64,000 nt of DNA from Spirodela intermedia (taxonomy: Eukaryota; Streptophyta; Magnoliopsida; Alismatales; Araceae): the NCBI GenBank assembly GCA_902729315.2, contig LR746269.1, positions 9,584,231 to 9,648,230 on the forward strand, in the 5' to 3' direction. The first letter of the stretch is position 1, and every line of letters begins with the position of its first letter. Positions 49,434-63,200 of this stretch are shown piece after piece. The translations under genes were made by a program, and so were the position numbers. The notes below the pieces were generated by a model. That model had not been told where the DNA came from, did not search any database, and saw only the letters and a program-made list of their open reading frames with translations.

Positions 49434-49953
49434 CCTCTCTTCCTCTCATTGGATTGTATTAAAGTTAAAAACTCATAATTATTCATTCAAGATTTTCCCT
49501 CATTTGGAGTTCAATCTGAAACTAATGGGCTGGGTGGGTTAGTGGGCCCGGTTCGGGGTGGGTGATTTTGGGCCTCATTAAAAGTAGTTGGTCTTGGCAA
49601 TCGCATTGTAAAGCCGTCTACTCCCACCTCGCTGAAGATATCGTTTTTTTATCTCTTCTTAAGAAAATATTAAGAAGAGGGGTACAACTACACTTTATCG
49701 GAAGGTTGGATTTCATCGGTGTGAGGGTTACAGCTAATTGTTTTCATTGACGAGGTTTTTCTGTTGTTCTATATTTTAACGCGGGCCGGGGGGGACGCCG
49801 ATAAATACGAACCTTTCTGGAGACAGCCGGCAGGTCTAGTTCGGGCAGGGAAGAACCGTGGGCCCCACAGTTCCAGTGAACCTCAGGAAGAGCGTAATAG
49901 AGTCATCCGACGCCGGGAGACCAAAGGACGGAGGGGACCGTGTATTTTAGACG

Positions 49954-50004
<51 letters not shown>

Positions 50005-52273
50005 CTATATATATATGTATCTCTGTATCTGTCTCTGTCTCTCTCTAGCTTTTTCCTTCTCAATCCCTTTCTCTCCATTCACTCTGCGTGCTTTGCTCGG
50101 AGGTTCCGTGGAAAACAAAGCGGTAGTAGAGGGAGGAAAGAGTTATCTCGCTTTCACTCTCTCTATCTCGCTCTTCATCTTCGGTTTAGCGACACATGCA
50201 ATCTCTCTCTACCATTTTGTCGGCCCTGGAGATGGTGACCGATTGTAGCTCGAGGGTGCGCCCGGGCTCCCACTGATTGGCCATGTCTAGCAGGCAGTGG
50301 ATCCGTTCACGGCTGCACGCAGGTAATGAGTGGTAGGAGTGAAGTCTTGCATTTTCTGTCTGTTCTGCAAATGTGCTGGGGGTTTGCGGCTGGAGCAGTT
50401 TGTGGATCTTGCCTGGCTTTCCTGATCTGGTCCACCGGTGGTTGGTTTTGTGAATTAGAGGATTAATGTGCATTTTTCTCGCTCTGGTGGTTTCGGGATT
50501 TGGGTGGCGGTGGAGCAGATGCGGGCGCGCGCTGCTTCTGTACCGGTAGGTATCACAACGCGGTCCGCGTGAGGTTTTACCGTTTTGGCGCTTCGCTTTT
50601 AATGTGTTTGAGGGGGTCTGAGTGTCTGTGGGCTTTTTGATCTAGTGGCATGCTTGGGCCGATTCCTGTCATCGTGGTGGTTTTGATCTCGTCATTTGCT
50701 GCTGTTCGAGGAAAGGAATTTGGGTTTGAGTTTGGTTTTGCGTGTTGTATGAGATCCGACTTTTACTCTTGAGCTTCGTCACTTGAAGTTGTTGGCAAAA
50801 TGGTGCTACATTGGTGGCTTTAAGTGGAATATCGAGACGTTCGATGGTGAATTGGGCTCTTCTTCCACTGAAGTGGACACATGACTCCATCCTCCCGAAA
50901 ATGTAAGCCACTTGCGGGATCTGGGGGTTGATCTTTATGTTCATACAGTTGGAAGGAGGTTTGCTCTGTCCGGATTTCTTCCTGATGTCGTTTTCCTTGA
51001 CTGCCAGTCTGGGATCTGCTTTGTGAGACCCAAGAAATATGTTGAAATGTGGAATTACGCTGAAACCAGGACCGGGCTTTCTTTTGGTTTCAGCCGATTG
51101 CAAACTTGTTAATTGTAATCCTGGGGTCGTACTATTTTCCAGATCTGTTACGACTGTTCCATTCCTTTTTCTATTTTAAAGTGGAGACTTCCTGCCAACA
51201 ATGTGTGTTCTTTGTGGTCTTCTTCTTGATCTTTGATAACGACATTTCGTTTTTCTGGGGATCCTGTACAATATCCTGCTATTTTATTGTTTAATTACAG
51301 TTACGGGAAGAAATTGATAATCCACATCATCGTACTTCTTGAATTTGGATGATCTTGCTTCTAGTATGGCCTGCTATGGCCAACGTCATTTCAGCTTTAC
51401 CTCGTTAAATATTTGGATTGTCATGTCTTTGCCGGCTCAAAATTTTCCGTTTTTTGGGGTTCCCAGGCTTTGACTTTGTTATCTACTGTGGTTCTCTGAA
51501 TTTGTGAACTTGTATATTTTGGGGTAACTTTTGCACTAAGTTCATCATCTAGTGCCATTAAAGACCTTGGGTTAAATGGGATCTATACCAGCCGAAGAAG
51601 CATTCTTTTTAATGTGATAAAGACATTGATCATGAGATGAAGCATATCGCACTCATGTCTGATACTAGATTTATGCGTTTTATTCGTGTTATCTTTGAAT
51701 TCATTTTTCGTTGAGAATCACCGGAGGTTCATCTTTCATCTTTTCTCATTGCTGTTGTTGTTTTTTTAAAATGAAAAAAATGTCGGAACATAGTTATTTC
51801 TCATGTCGTTTAGTTTCCTTTGATCTTGGACAAATGCATCTGAAACTGTAATTTTATTTTACTTGAGATTTTCATTCTCTACTGTTTCTCATGTTTCACG
51901 TAGATAACGACGGACTAAATTCTTCTGTTAAATACACTGTCACATCCTGGGTGGTGTTGTCGTTCCTATCCCTTTTTCATTCTCAGAAGTTCCAAGTTTA
52001 TGTTCGTAAATCGTGAAGTTTACATCTCTTGAAGTTTCAAGGTTCATGCTTATCATTCCTGAGCCTTTTTTATGTGCTGCTCAGGGTTACTGGTAACTGA
52101 AAATACCAAAAGCACGAGTCCATTGTGTGTCATTCCTTTCCTGCTGATTCTGGATTGTGTAAGATCACTTTAGTGCAAGAGAAAATCCCGGCAGAACTAT
52201 CATTGCGAGCTTTAAACGAGAGTTGCTTTCAGTTCTTGTGAATCATCCACAGATTAGACTCTCTTGAGCAAAG
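48527..52273. other. Intergenic region and long leader intron of SHOU4-like gene
   Basis: 48527-49750 is mixed sequence with CT runs at 48740-48755 and 49397-49427 and no gene. 49970-50045 has CT, then (TA)n, then CTGT runs, probably the promoter or leader of the SHOU4-like gene. A donor near 50320 (CACGCAG|GTAATG) and an acceptor near 52251 (ATCCACAG|ATTAGAC), shortly before the ATG, suggest a leader intron of about 1.9 kb. The interval is T-rich and stop-rich as expected for an intron. Confidence 0.5.
49970..49995. repeat. (CT)n followed by (TA)n
   Basis: CT run passing into TATATATATACTATATATAT and CTGT units to about 50045. Confidence 0.9.
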
Positions 52274-55220
52274 ATGGGTTCCAGATTTCCTTCCCATCAG
52301 CTCAGCAATGGCTTATATGTTTCTGGTCGACCTGAGCAACCAAAAGAGAAGCCTATTATAATGAGCTCAACAGCCATGCCCTACACAGGTGGAGATATAA
52401 AAAAATCTGGGGAACTAGGGAAGATGTTTGACATTCCTATGGATGGCTCAAAGTCGAGAAAATCTGGGCCAATAACAAATGCTCCTACAAGATCAGGGTC
52501 ATTTGGAGGTACTGCATCAAGTGGGGGACCTACTACTGCAGGTCGTTCTAGTTATTCTTCTGGTCCTGTTTCATCTGCAGGAGGTCCAATGTCTGGTCCA
52601 AGTAGGCAGAAATCTAGTTCTGGACCTCTAAACAGACACGGTGATTCCATCAAGAAGTCCTCTGGTCCTCAGTCTGGAGCTGTCACTCCCATGGCTCGCC
52701 AAAACTCTGGTCCTCTGGCACCTGTGCTCCCAGCAACAGGCCTCATCACTTCTGGGCCTATTTCCTCTGGACCACTAAATTCATCTGGTGCTCCAAGGAA
52801 AGCCTCTGGTCCGTTGGATTCTGCTGGATCACTCAAGTTACATAGTATGTCTTTTGCTCACAACCAGGCGGTGACCAATCTGAGCCAGGTGGAAGAATAT
52901 TCATTCAAGAATAGTGTTCCAAAGTTGATGTTGTATGCTGTGATTCTGCTTTTCGTGATGGGTTTCATAGCTGGAGGCTTCATACTTGCAGCAGTGCACA
53001 ATGCAATTCTTCTGATTGTAGTTGTAGTTCTCTTTAGTTTTGTTGCTGCTCTTTTCACGTGGAACTCTTGCTGCGGAAGGAAAGCTGTAACGGGTTTCGT
53101 CTCACGCTATCCAGATGCTGAGTTGAGAACTGCAAAGAATGGACAATACGTTAAAGTCTCTGGGGTATGGAGCTTCTCTTACATAATTTTAGAAAGTTTT
53201 TTGTATCTAATGACCTGCTCCATTTTTGAAAACTAGGGCGTGTTTGACAATTGATCTCCAGCTGTTTGTTTCTATGGATCATATTGATGCAGCTTTCTCG
53301 GTTTAGTTTCACACTGCTGCATCTTTTTTTTTGTATTTTGTGATTGAATCACTCTTAGGCATGCTGAGGATATAGGATTCTTTAATGCATTCTTTGTTCG
53401 GCTCTTGTTAGGTTGTTACGATGGTATATCACATCGTCCTCATCTATTTTCTCCTGTACTTTTCCAGTTGATCTTTGTTTATTTTTCATCTCTCTTCAAA
53501 GAAGAAACCAAAGAAGATAATATTAAAAACCTTTACGAACTCTACTCTTTTGAAGCATTGTAGTATGATATTTTTATTATTTTGTTTGATGAAAACGTAC
53601 GGATACGGAATTTCATGCATGCACGTTGGAGCTATCTTCTCTGTTGCTCTATACTCTCTGGCATTTCATATGGTTCAGTAATTTCATTCAACGAACATTT
53701 CATATTCATGTTGTAAAATTCGAAATTTCTGGATCATTTTTTCTTTGGCAGTCTTGATTGATGCACTTGATTTTTTCTTCAGGTGGTTACATGCGGAAAT
53801 GTTCCACTTGAATCGTCATTTCAAAAAATTCCTAGATGTGTTTACACATCTACAAGCTTATATGAGTACAGAGGCTGGGGTTCAAAAGCAGCTAACTCCA
53901 CTCATCGGCGTTTTACTTGGGGACTCAGATCACTGGAGGTCAGCACAGAAAGTCGTCTCCTTTTTTTCACGAGGAAATTGACCCCTGATGTGGAAAGCTT
54001 ATTTTACTTGATTTTCCTTAATTGGTTGCAGAGTAATTAACCCTGAGCTTCTCGTACTTTTTGTGAGCTTTTTTGTTTGGGGTTTTCACTTATCGGCAGC
54101 TTAATAAATTTGTATAATCAATTTTGTTTTTCTCTTGAACGTCATTTTCATTATTTTTGCCAATTTTCTTCATAGTTCAATTCTGTTTTGACCAGTAGGG
54201 GCAAGTAAAGCATGATTTTCTTTGTTCGGGAAACAATATCTTAGTCTAGTAATCTGATGTTCGGTGATTGAATCGCTGATATCCATCCTATAACATTGTA
54301 AGAGATACCAAGTTTTGATGTATCATCTATGTGCGCTGACTATACCAAGGCCAACACTTTTCTGAGACATGAGTACATTCTCAGAGTTTTGACCATCTGT
54401 TGTAGAAATTTACGCTCAATCCTTTTCTATTCAATAGAAGGATGGGCCACGGGTGCACTGCAATCATTATTTCTCTATTGTTCTCAGATTAATTCAATCG
54501 CAGCTGGGAAAATCTTCTGATCAGGGCTTGAGTTTTCCTTGATTTCCGCCCTTGTTTCCAGTCTTTGAAGCGTTATTTCCTCGGTCCATAGCTGATGTTC
54601 TGCCGTGTTGGCTATGCAGAGACACGTCGTTGACTTTTACATTTCAGATTTCCAGTCCGGGTTAAGAGCCTTGGTAAAAACAGGGTACGGCGCCAAGGTG
54701 ACCCCTTATGTGGACGAGTCCACTGTCGTTGACATCAACCCAGATAACAAGGACTTATCGACTGACTTCCTTAGATGGTTGAGGGAGAGAAACCTTTCCA
54801 GTGATGATCGCATCATGCGCATGAAAGAAGGGTAACTATAACCTCCCCTTACTAATGTTTATATACATGTATTAATTTCTTAAACTCACCCTTGTGGTTG
54901 ACATTTCCGATGAGTTCATCTTGTGGGCCCCACTTGCATACCATGCAGTCGATATCCACGTTTATTTCCCCAGGAAGCTACTTCGTCCTAGTTAGCTCAC
55001 ACTTGAACGGCGCCCTCCCCCTCCCAGGTACATCAAAGAAGGCAGCACGGTGAGCGTGATGGGTGTCGTCCAGAGAAATGAGAATGTGCTCATGATTGTG
55101 CCCCCTCCGGAGCCTGTCTCCACTGGGTGCCTCTGGTCAAAGTGCTTCCTCCCAGCGAGTCTTGACGGCGTGGTTCTCAGGTGTGAAGACACGTCAAAGG
55201 TCGACGTCATCCCTGTCTAG
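52274..55220 (+). CDS. SHOU4L: SHOU4-like membrane protein (At1g16860/At1g78880 family)
   Basis: Exons 52274..53164, 53783..53938, 54620..54831 and 55028..55220 join to 1452 nt, 483 aa. It begins MGSRFPSHQLSNGLYVSGRP, typical of the family. A disordered N-terminal cytosolic region with about nine SGP tripeptides follows (about residues 60-200). Two adjacent membrane segments come next (LYAVILLFVMGFIAGGFILA and AILLIVVVVLFSFVAALF), then a conserved C-terminal domain including RHVVDFYISDFQSGLRALVK and VSVMGVVQRNENVLMIVPPP. In Arabidopsis, SHOU4 and SHOU4L limit exocytosis of cellulose synthase complexes at the plasma membrane. All introns are GT-AG with matching phase, and the length is close to the Arabidopsis protein. 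The 3' UTR probably extends to about 55560. Confidence 0.94.
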
Positions 55221-56446
55221 CCGGGGGGCGGGGGGACCTGAACGCTCTTACTGGGTGAAGGGTTGAAGACTAAGAAGTGGTGGTGTTGTCTCCTGTCTAT
55301 GTTTCTTCATTTCCTTCGACTTATTTTCTTCTGTGGCTGGGAGGAGAGGTTGGTTTAACCAGGCCTGTATAGCTCTGTCCTCCTTCCTGCTGGGCTTGAA
55401 GGCTTTTGTACCAAGGCTGGCTTCTGTTTTTTTCACTGTTCTACGAGGAAGAAAAGGTGTGTGGAGGGAGGGAGGGAGGCGGGGGGGGCGTCCTCTGATG
55501 ATGGGTTCTGTATGCATGAAAAAATTCTACCTTTGCCTGATGAATGCTTCACAATGATACCCACAATCAGGGGATTGGCCTCCGAGCGATGCCCATGTGG
55601 TAGAACCCCATGGCTTCTTCTGGTTTGGCAGTGTTCTCCTTCTCAGGGCCTGAATAGATTAAACCCACCATCATGTGGATGATCGGAATGAACATGGGTC
55701 TGAACACTCGGAGCTCCCTTTTTTTTTCTCTCTCTTGGGTGGGTGTCTGATTCGGATTGGGCTCCACCTTGTTGGTGTATACAGTACAATGGACTCAGTC
55801 CTTGAAACGCCGGTTGAGAATCCCAATGGGGAGATTTGGCTCTCCACGGCCAGCATGGCTGGGGGCAGTCTTCTTTAATGGAGCTATGGGGATCGGCAGA
55901 ATCTTATCTCTTTCTCTCTCTCTTTATTTGATGGAATCTCCCCACAAAATCATTGATTTGGCGGCAGGCTTCTCCATGGTTAGCTGTCTTCAACAAGGGG
56001 CCTGTGGTGGGGGCTCAGAAAATGGAGAACTAGAACCATAAGAATGTCTCCCCTCACCCTTCACCTCACCTCACCTAACTCAATCTCTCTCTCATGGACA
56101 GCTTCCAACGTGCCTGTTCATAGCCATTGTCATGTTCATCTCTGTTAAACTCATACTGGGAGGCAGCCAGAAATATAGCAAGAGAGAGAGAGAGAGAGAG
56201 CAGAGAGAGAGCAGAGCAGAGAGGGGGTTGTCAAATATCAGCCATGAATCAGAAGAAAGAAGAAGTAAACCCTGGGGGGAATTGAATAAACTACCAACGT
56301 AGACAGATACATTGAAGATTTTCCGTTTTGATCATCCAAATATGACGACAGCCTCAGATCGAAGGGACACAGCCTACCAAAGCAGATGCACCAAACAAGA
56401 GTTATTATTCCCTGTGGATTCGTTGAAGATTCTTCTCCTCACCTAT
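55221..56446. other. Convergent 3' intergenic region
   Basis: Lies between the SHOU4-like gene (+) and the F-box/kelch gene (-). Contains the presumed 3' UTRs, a G-rich run near 55470-55490 and a GA tract at 56180-56220. No further gene is supported. Confidence 0.5.
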
Positions 56447-58778
56447 CTACAGCTGGAGGACGAGCTCCACCAGGAAGAGCCCACCGTCGAATCTGAGGCC
56501 ACATGCTTCTGCCGGGTGCACGATGCCGTCTACCATCCCACCGAATATGAAGAGGCGGCGGCCCGACTGGTCGGCGCAGGCTGCGTGGAAGGACCGCCGA
56601 TCCTGCTGCATGCCCTCAGCCTTGAGCCTCTTCCACATCTTCTTGGCCACCCGCTTCAGGCTCGTATTCTGGAGCCGCCTCCTGAGAGCCAGCAGGGTCT
56701 TCAGGTCCAGCAACCAGAAATCATTCTTCCGCCGCCTCTGGGAGTCTTCCCCTCCGTAGATGAGCACCTTCCCCCCAAGCACAAGGGTAGCAGAGTGGCC
56801 AACCCGTGGGAGTGGCAATCCCCGCGGCACACTGCCCGGTCGCTCGCAGGCAATCTGCACCCACTCAGGGCCATCTCCCTCCATGTCGAGTACCCATATG
56901 TCATTCAGGGCTTCATACCCAGTGCCGCGGCCCCCGAAGAGGACCATGCTGGACTCACCGGCCCACGTCAGGGAGTGGCCGGAGCGGGCCGCCGGAGAGG
57001 GCTGGGGGGTCACAATCTGGTGCCACCTCCCGGACTTGAATCCATTCGACAGGTCCAGCATCCACATGTCGCTCAGCCGGAGCCCACCAGGACCGATGCC
57101 CCCATGGATTATCATCTTCTCCTCCCCAAAGCTGCAGCTGGCATGGGCTCCGCGAGGCGGTGGCAATGTGTGCTCCACGTCCAGCAGCTTCCATGCCAGT
57201 TTGATCTCGGAGGACATATCGCAGCTTAGCCGGCCAATCCACGTATCACTGTGGCGGACGCCGTTGTCGTTGATGCCGCCGAAGAGGACGAGCGCGTCGG
57301 AGATGACGATGCAGGTGTGCCCGAAGCGTCCGCTGGGCTGCCCAGAGTTCACTTGCTTCCAGTGAACAGCATTCTTGACCCCCTGGCCAACATATGCGAC
57401 CCATGTATCATCCAGATGACGCCCTACATTGGAGAAATAAATCAGGCTAAGATACTGTAACATGAATAACATGATTGATCGATGAGAATTGCTCGAGAAG
57501 CAAGATACGGCTAATTGATGCAATTGAACCTGCTAGTGACAGAAGCAGTCTATCGATGCATGAAATGTTATGCTGACTAAAGATTTATGCTTTCATTTTC
57601 TTGATAAATAAAAGTGCAATCTACGTACTGTGAAATAAATAACAGAATATTGAAGAACAAACAGATTTCAACGCAGCCCATGTAGACATGAGATACCATG
57701 TATTGGGCATATGAGAAAGCTTCCCCAACGTTAACAAAACCCAAAACCCTAGTCACAGAAAGATATAGAAGTATAGGCGTTACCGTCTCCTCCTAAAGAC
57801 ATCGATTACAGCACCAGTGAGTCAAATAGAGCTCCCAGGGATGCCTCACAACCAATGGAAGAAGATTAAAAGAGTTTCATGCCAATCAAGAGCTCATTTC
57901 GTTCATTAAATACTATGATTTCTTCAATAATTTACGGATCTTAACGGCATGATCAGGGTGTAATATGGATTGATCAGGTGAAAAGATAGCATTATCTTCC
58001 CTCAGGTCAAGGTGAAGACTATTGGCACGAACAGGACCAGCAGATAAAGCACCACACAAACTCAAGCTCCCCTGAAGTGAGAAATTAGTAGAATTCCTGT
58101 TTATTTTTCATATTTTCCCGATTAAGATTAAGAAAATGCGAAGCGACAGATGTTCATCACAGGGTGCTAGAACATGAAAAATGGTAATAATACATGTAAA
58201 AAAGAAGGATCAGTCATGAAGGAATTCCGACCTCCATCGCAGCCGCCCCCATAGAGAACGAGGCAGTCTGATACGAAGTTGAGGGAGTGGGAGCCCCTCG
58301 GCTTTGGGAAGATCCCTTCTCTGCTAGACAGTCTTGTGTAAGAGAGAGAGCTCAGCTGCGCAACCTGCTGGTACAGCCTCTTCCACGAAAGCCCTCTACT
58401 CTCAGAGGACAAGGTCCCCAGCGTGGTATCTACAGGGCCCCTGCCCCACTCTCTCCTGCAAATAGACTCCCAGAGGGCATCCGAGCAGCCCAAGGATCTG
58501 AACTTCCTGCAGGTCATGGAGAAGGAGAGTACAGATTCTATGGGGAGGAGCTGGAGGATAGAGATTATCTGATCATGGCTCATCTGGGTTATGCTGGAGG
58601 AGTCGCGACAGGAAGAGGAGGACGAGGAAGAATAGGCAGAAGAAGAAGAAGGGTACGAGGATGAGACAATCTGATTCCCCCTGCTACCCTCGGCCATAGG
58701 AAGGAGAGCTTTCCTCTTGTTCTTGAAGGAGGGGTGATGCGGGAACCTTTCCGTCTCCGTTCCCGCACTGGACTTCAT
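56447..58778 (-). CDS. F-box/kelch-repeat protein (At1g51550-like)
   Basis: Two exons, complement(56447..57423, 58232..58778), 1524 nt, 507 aa. The Ser-rich N-terminus is followed by an F-box (MSHDQIISILQLLPIESVLS, then CRKFRSLGCSDALWESICRR) near residues 65-115. About six kelch blades follow, each with a GG pair: LVLYGGGCDGG, ALVLFGGINDNG, KMIIHGGIGPGG, SMVLFGGRGTG, KVLIYGGEDS and RLFIFGGMVDG, with the usual W-x-L-D strand (MWMLDL, IWVLDM, FWLLDL). It is presumably the substrate receptor of an SCF ubiquitin ligase; the target is unknown. The start is taken as ATG 58776-58778, since the in-frame codon further upstream is GTG. The single intron (57424-58231) is in phase 1 within the first kelch blade. 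Confidence 0.93.
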
Positions 58779-59342
58779 CGGAGATCGGATGGCATCCACC
58801 GGATTCCCGTGACGCTAATCAGGTGAGACGGTTCCGAAGAGCGAGAGTGAGAGAGAAAGATTTCAAGGGGCATACACAAACAAGGGGAGATTAGCGATAT
58901 CGGATGACGAAGCCGGTCGAATGGTCTCCCTCGGTAACCCTCTCTTCCCACGGAGACTGCGAAGAGATGGCGGAGCGTGCTGATCCAGAAGAGGAGTAAG
59001 GCTGCGGTAAACTCACTCTATTCAGTAAAAGCCAAGGCGGAGGAGGTGAAGGGTGCCTCCAGACACCGACATGATAGCGAAAGATTGATCCACAGCGTCC
59101 ATGATGAAGGACGCTGACGTCGGTCTGTCGCAGAGGAGAAGCCGGAATCCGTCAAAATACCAGGAAAAAGCTGGAAAGATGCAGAATTGACGACACGGGC
59201 GTCTGACGACACAGGATGCAGAATAAACCCTAGACCACCTGGTCGGCCCTCGTCTGAGCTCGGTCTCCCCCTCTGTAAATGGGCTTCCGGTGGTGGCGCC
59301 GCCGTTGGGCGGCTATCCACAGAAGTTGCCGCCGCCCAGGTG

Positions 59343-59376
<34 letters not shown>

Positions 59377-60297
59377 TTTCCCTGGGACCGTGATAATTAC
59401 GGCCGCGTCCAATGGGATGCCATTATTCCAAGGTGGGCCCAGCCATAATGTCTCGATACCCGTTGTGGACTATTGGCCGTTGCCCCCATCCTAGTGGGTC
59501 CGGCCCAAAACGTCTTCTTCTGTTCATATTGGGCCATCAACGACGTTCATCGCAGTTCAGGGCCCTCACTCAAGAGCACATGAGGCCCATTAGGTTTGTG
59601 GTCCTATTCCTGGTGGGCATAATGGGCCTTTGGGCTGAAATCTTGCAGGTGCGAGAGCAATAAAGTTTCTTCTTTGATTCTGTCGGAGGTCCAAATCGTG
59701 AGAAGAAAATTTTAAAAGGGTAATTCATAAACGCCACGTGGCGGAAATCTTATTCCTGGTTTTGTCCTGTGGTTCAAATCGTGAGAAGAAAATTTTGGGA
59801 GCGGTAATTCGTAAATTTAAACGTGGCCCCAGTCTATTCCTTCTGGCCTAAGGGCTCTTCGATCCGAAATCTTGTAGGAGCGACCAGTAAAGTTTCTTGT
59901 TTGCTTTTGTCGGAGGTCCAAATCCTGATAAGGAATTTTTAGGAGGGGCAATCAATAAATTAACGCCCTATTCCTCGCAGTTATGCTGGGCCTTTGGGCC
60001 GAAATCTTGTATGTGGGACCAATGATATCTTCATTGATTTTGTCGGAGGTCCAAACAAGAGAAGCAGATTCTGGGAGGAGTAAACTGAAAATTTAACCCA
60101 TACGTGGCCCTAGTTTGATTTTTGTTCTGAGGTTCAAATCGTAAGAAGAAAAGTTTGAGAGGCGTAAGATCAAAATTCAACGCTACGGGGGCAGTCCCGC
60201 TCCCAGGCTTTGAAATCCTTGAGAAAGAAGGGGGACTGCTTCAGTGGGGAGGGATGATCGCGGTGGTGGAGAGGACGCAGAGCGTGGGAAGGGGAAG
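58779..60297. other. Divergent promoter region of F-box/kelch and LIG4 genes
   Basis: 58779-59400 is the F-box gene leader/promoter, with GA runs at 58848-58860 and 59344-59374. 59400-59610 is mixed sequence with several GGGCC/GGGCCC words. 59612-60185 is a tandem repeat array immediately before LIG4. No separate gene. Confidence 0.55.
59612..60185 (+). repeat. Degenerate ~130 bp tandem repeats upstream of LIG4
   Basis: Four to five diverged units. Recurrent words are GGGCCTTTGGGC(T/C)GAAATCTTG, AGTTTCTT..TTTTGTCGGAGGTCCAAATC, GAGAAGAAAATTTT and GGGTAATTC.TAAATTTAACG..GTGGCCC, followed by CTATTCC. Unit starts are near 59620, 59750, 59860, 59985 and 60110; the second and last units are shortened. 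Confidence 0.8.
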
Positions 60298-63200
60298 ATG
60301 TCGGACGAGACGGTGCGGTTCTCGGTGGTGTGCGCCATGTTCCAGGCGATGTTGCGGGACAGGTCGTCGGCAAAGAAGCGGAAGCACCTGCGCACGTTCC
60401 TGGACCGGGTTTTCACGGCTCGGGATCGCTACTTCGCCGCCCTGCGCCTGATCCTGCCGGGTCTCGATCGAGAGAGGGGCACCTACGGTGTCAAGGAGCA
60501 CGCCCTCGCGGCATGTCTGGTCGACGCCCTGGGCATCTCGAAGGACTCTGAGGACGCTGCCCGCCTCGTCAACTGGCGCAAGGGCGGCCCCCGCTCCGGC
60601 GCCAACGCTGGAAACTTTTCACTCATCGCCACGGAGGTAATATTCCAAGGAAATTTATAAACGGCTTCTCAACTTCACTTAGATAGAAGGGGAGAACTTT
60701 CCTCTTCTATTCCGTTTTATATGTGGATAATTCATCGCTCAATTTACTCTTGCATTTATGTTTCCTCATAGGCTGTCTTCCTTGATTCATGGGTCGTACT
60801 ATTTGATCCATTCAACCCATCAGTGGCCTAACAAAAGTACGACAATTGGGATTGGATAGTGACTTCATTAGTCGTCCCTGTTTTCTGTGACATCAGGTTC
60901 TGCAGCGCAGACAAGGCTTGGCTTCGGGAGGGCTGACAATAAAGGAACTTAATGAAGCCCTTGATCAACTGGCATCGAGAGAAAGCCGGTATTTTTCGCT
61001 AAATGTATAAACTTCGGTTTGCGAAACCCTCGTTTTGGTGCTAATACTAGAGATGCTTCATTATTTCTAACCTTGCTTGCTCAGCACACTGATTTTTTTT
61101 CGCTTCTCGAAACGTTACCTTACGAGCATTATCTCTAATACATAGGTTGATTCCGGATACTTGTCTCATATCATGAAATACATAAGCAGTTTTTTTTTAT
61201 TATCTAAGAAACTTGCATCTGGATTTTTATACTGCTTCTATCATTTTTATCCTTTATCCATAGAAAGAGTATGTAGGCCTCATATTTGGCATTTGTTTTG
61301 TTCCTTATGAAAAGTTTTCATCCCTTGGAACGTGAATTCTGGCGCATTACCTTTCTTCAATTGGTCATATGAGTTTCCTTTTCTTTTCATCTTTTCCCGT
61401 TGAGACAATGCTTGCTTTTCTGACATATTTCTCTTATTTTTTATGCATTAAACGACTTATTTATTTTCTTATTCAGTAGTTTTGACCTTTTACGAGACTC
61501 TATCCAGGAGACTGAAGTCTAATTCTTTCTTGTTTCTCTTGGCTCCTTTCTAATGGGCTCTGATCATCATGAGTAGAGGAGAAAAGGCTTCTGTTCTGTC
61601 TGACCTCATTAAGAAAACAAATTCCACCGAAATGAAGTGGATCTTGATTATCATACTTAAAGGTACTCCCTATTAACAGGAGTTCTTTTGTTTTTAACCC
61701 TCCACAAAAGCCAGTATATCTTAATCTTTTATTTTTTATTTTTCTAGATCTCAAATTGGGAATCAGTGAGAAAAGCATTTTCCATGAATTTCATCCAGAT
61801 GCTGAGGACTTATTTAATGTCACTTGTGACTTAAAGTTAGTTTGTGAAAAGTTGAAAGACAGAACTCAGCGTCATAAACGGCAGGTACCTGAATAAAATT
61901 CAAGTGACAATGGTTCTTAGTGGATTTTTCATGTCACATTTTGTTGTAATATTTTTGCGTGGCATGCCATAGATCTCTGTTTGGATCTGCTACACACAGC
62001 AGCTTATGACCCATAAAAGTGAAAACTTTGGGTTCTCTCCAGCACATGCTTATTTTTTTGATTTCTTTAGAGCTTGGAATGATGCATTACCTTTTCTTTA
62101 GAGTTTGGAATGATGCATTACCTTTTCTATTTAATGATTAACCTTATGATGTATGGGTAGGACATTGAAGTGGGGAAGGCTGTGAGGCCCCAGCTAGCTT
62201 TGAGGGTTAGTGATGCTGCCACTGCATGGAAAAAGGTAACCTTATACCGTGGATGCTATATCACACTATCTGCATCAGCTTCGTTCTAGTAATATATCGC
62301 CCGTCTATTTTTTAATGAGATCGCCCAATACTGGCAGAGTTTTGGTAAATTTTCTTTTAAATTTTAATTTTTATTAAATTGAAAAAAGGATCGTAAAGTT
62401 GGATCATTGACCTGGATATCCCTAATTTGACCATAGATTATATTATCCAAATCTCTGTTGTAGGGGACGTGAGACAAATGCTAAGCTAGCAGCATAATAT
62501 ATGGTAATGAGATACAGCCCGAAAAGCAGGAAGATTGGATAAATATTTTTGGAAGGGCAGATGGTTTGTTGATCGGACATTATTTTAGGTTAACTACGAG
62601 AATGGACTAGACTGTATTTTTAAAGCCATTGATTTTCAAAATTACCACCATACGAGACAAATGTCAGCAGCTATGGTATGTACCAGAGATAGATGTATAC
62701 TGTGGTTGAATTTCTGGTGAAGCCATATTTTTCAAATGCTGAAGGTCTAACATAATCACAGATCCTACTCAGCCTAAAGCCCAACCTAGCCTGGTTAAAA
62801 TAAGTTCAGTAGCATGATTTAAATTCCATGATTGTATCTTTATCATAGGAAGAGAACAGGGTCCTTGTTAGGAATAAGTGAATGATCTCTGTTTTCCTTT
62901 TATAGTTTCTAATCCTTTTATTTTTCTGTTCATTGTATCTCTTAATATGGTCATAGACTGAACCAGTCCAGATTGAACCGGTCCATTTCTCCCTCTCCTG
63001 TCTTATGGTAACTGGTTGGTATAAATAACAACCAGTGTATAAATCTTCTTTCTTGATTTTGAAATCTAGGGCTTGGGCCTTTCTTCTTCCTCTTGTGTAT
63101 CCTCCGTGTGTTTGCTGCCATCACTGTGAGAGAGGACAGATTGGAGGAGCTTGGAGGAGATCAGAGGTCTGCGCATCTACTGGCAGTCCTTGATTGAAAT

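Noticed and set aside
56312-57229. 305-codon plus-strand frame
   Set aside because: Antisense to the kelch repeats of the F-box gene; an open shadow of GC-rich coding sequence.
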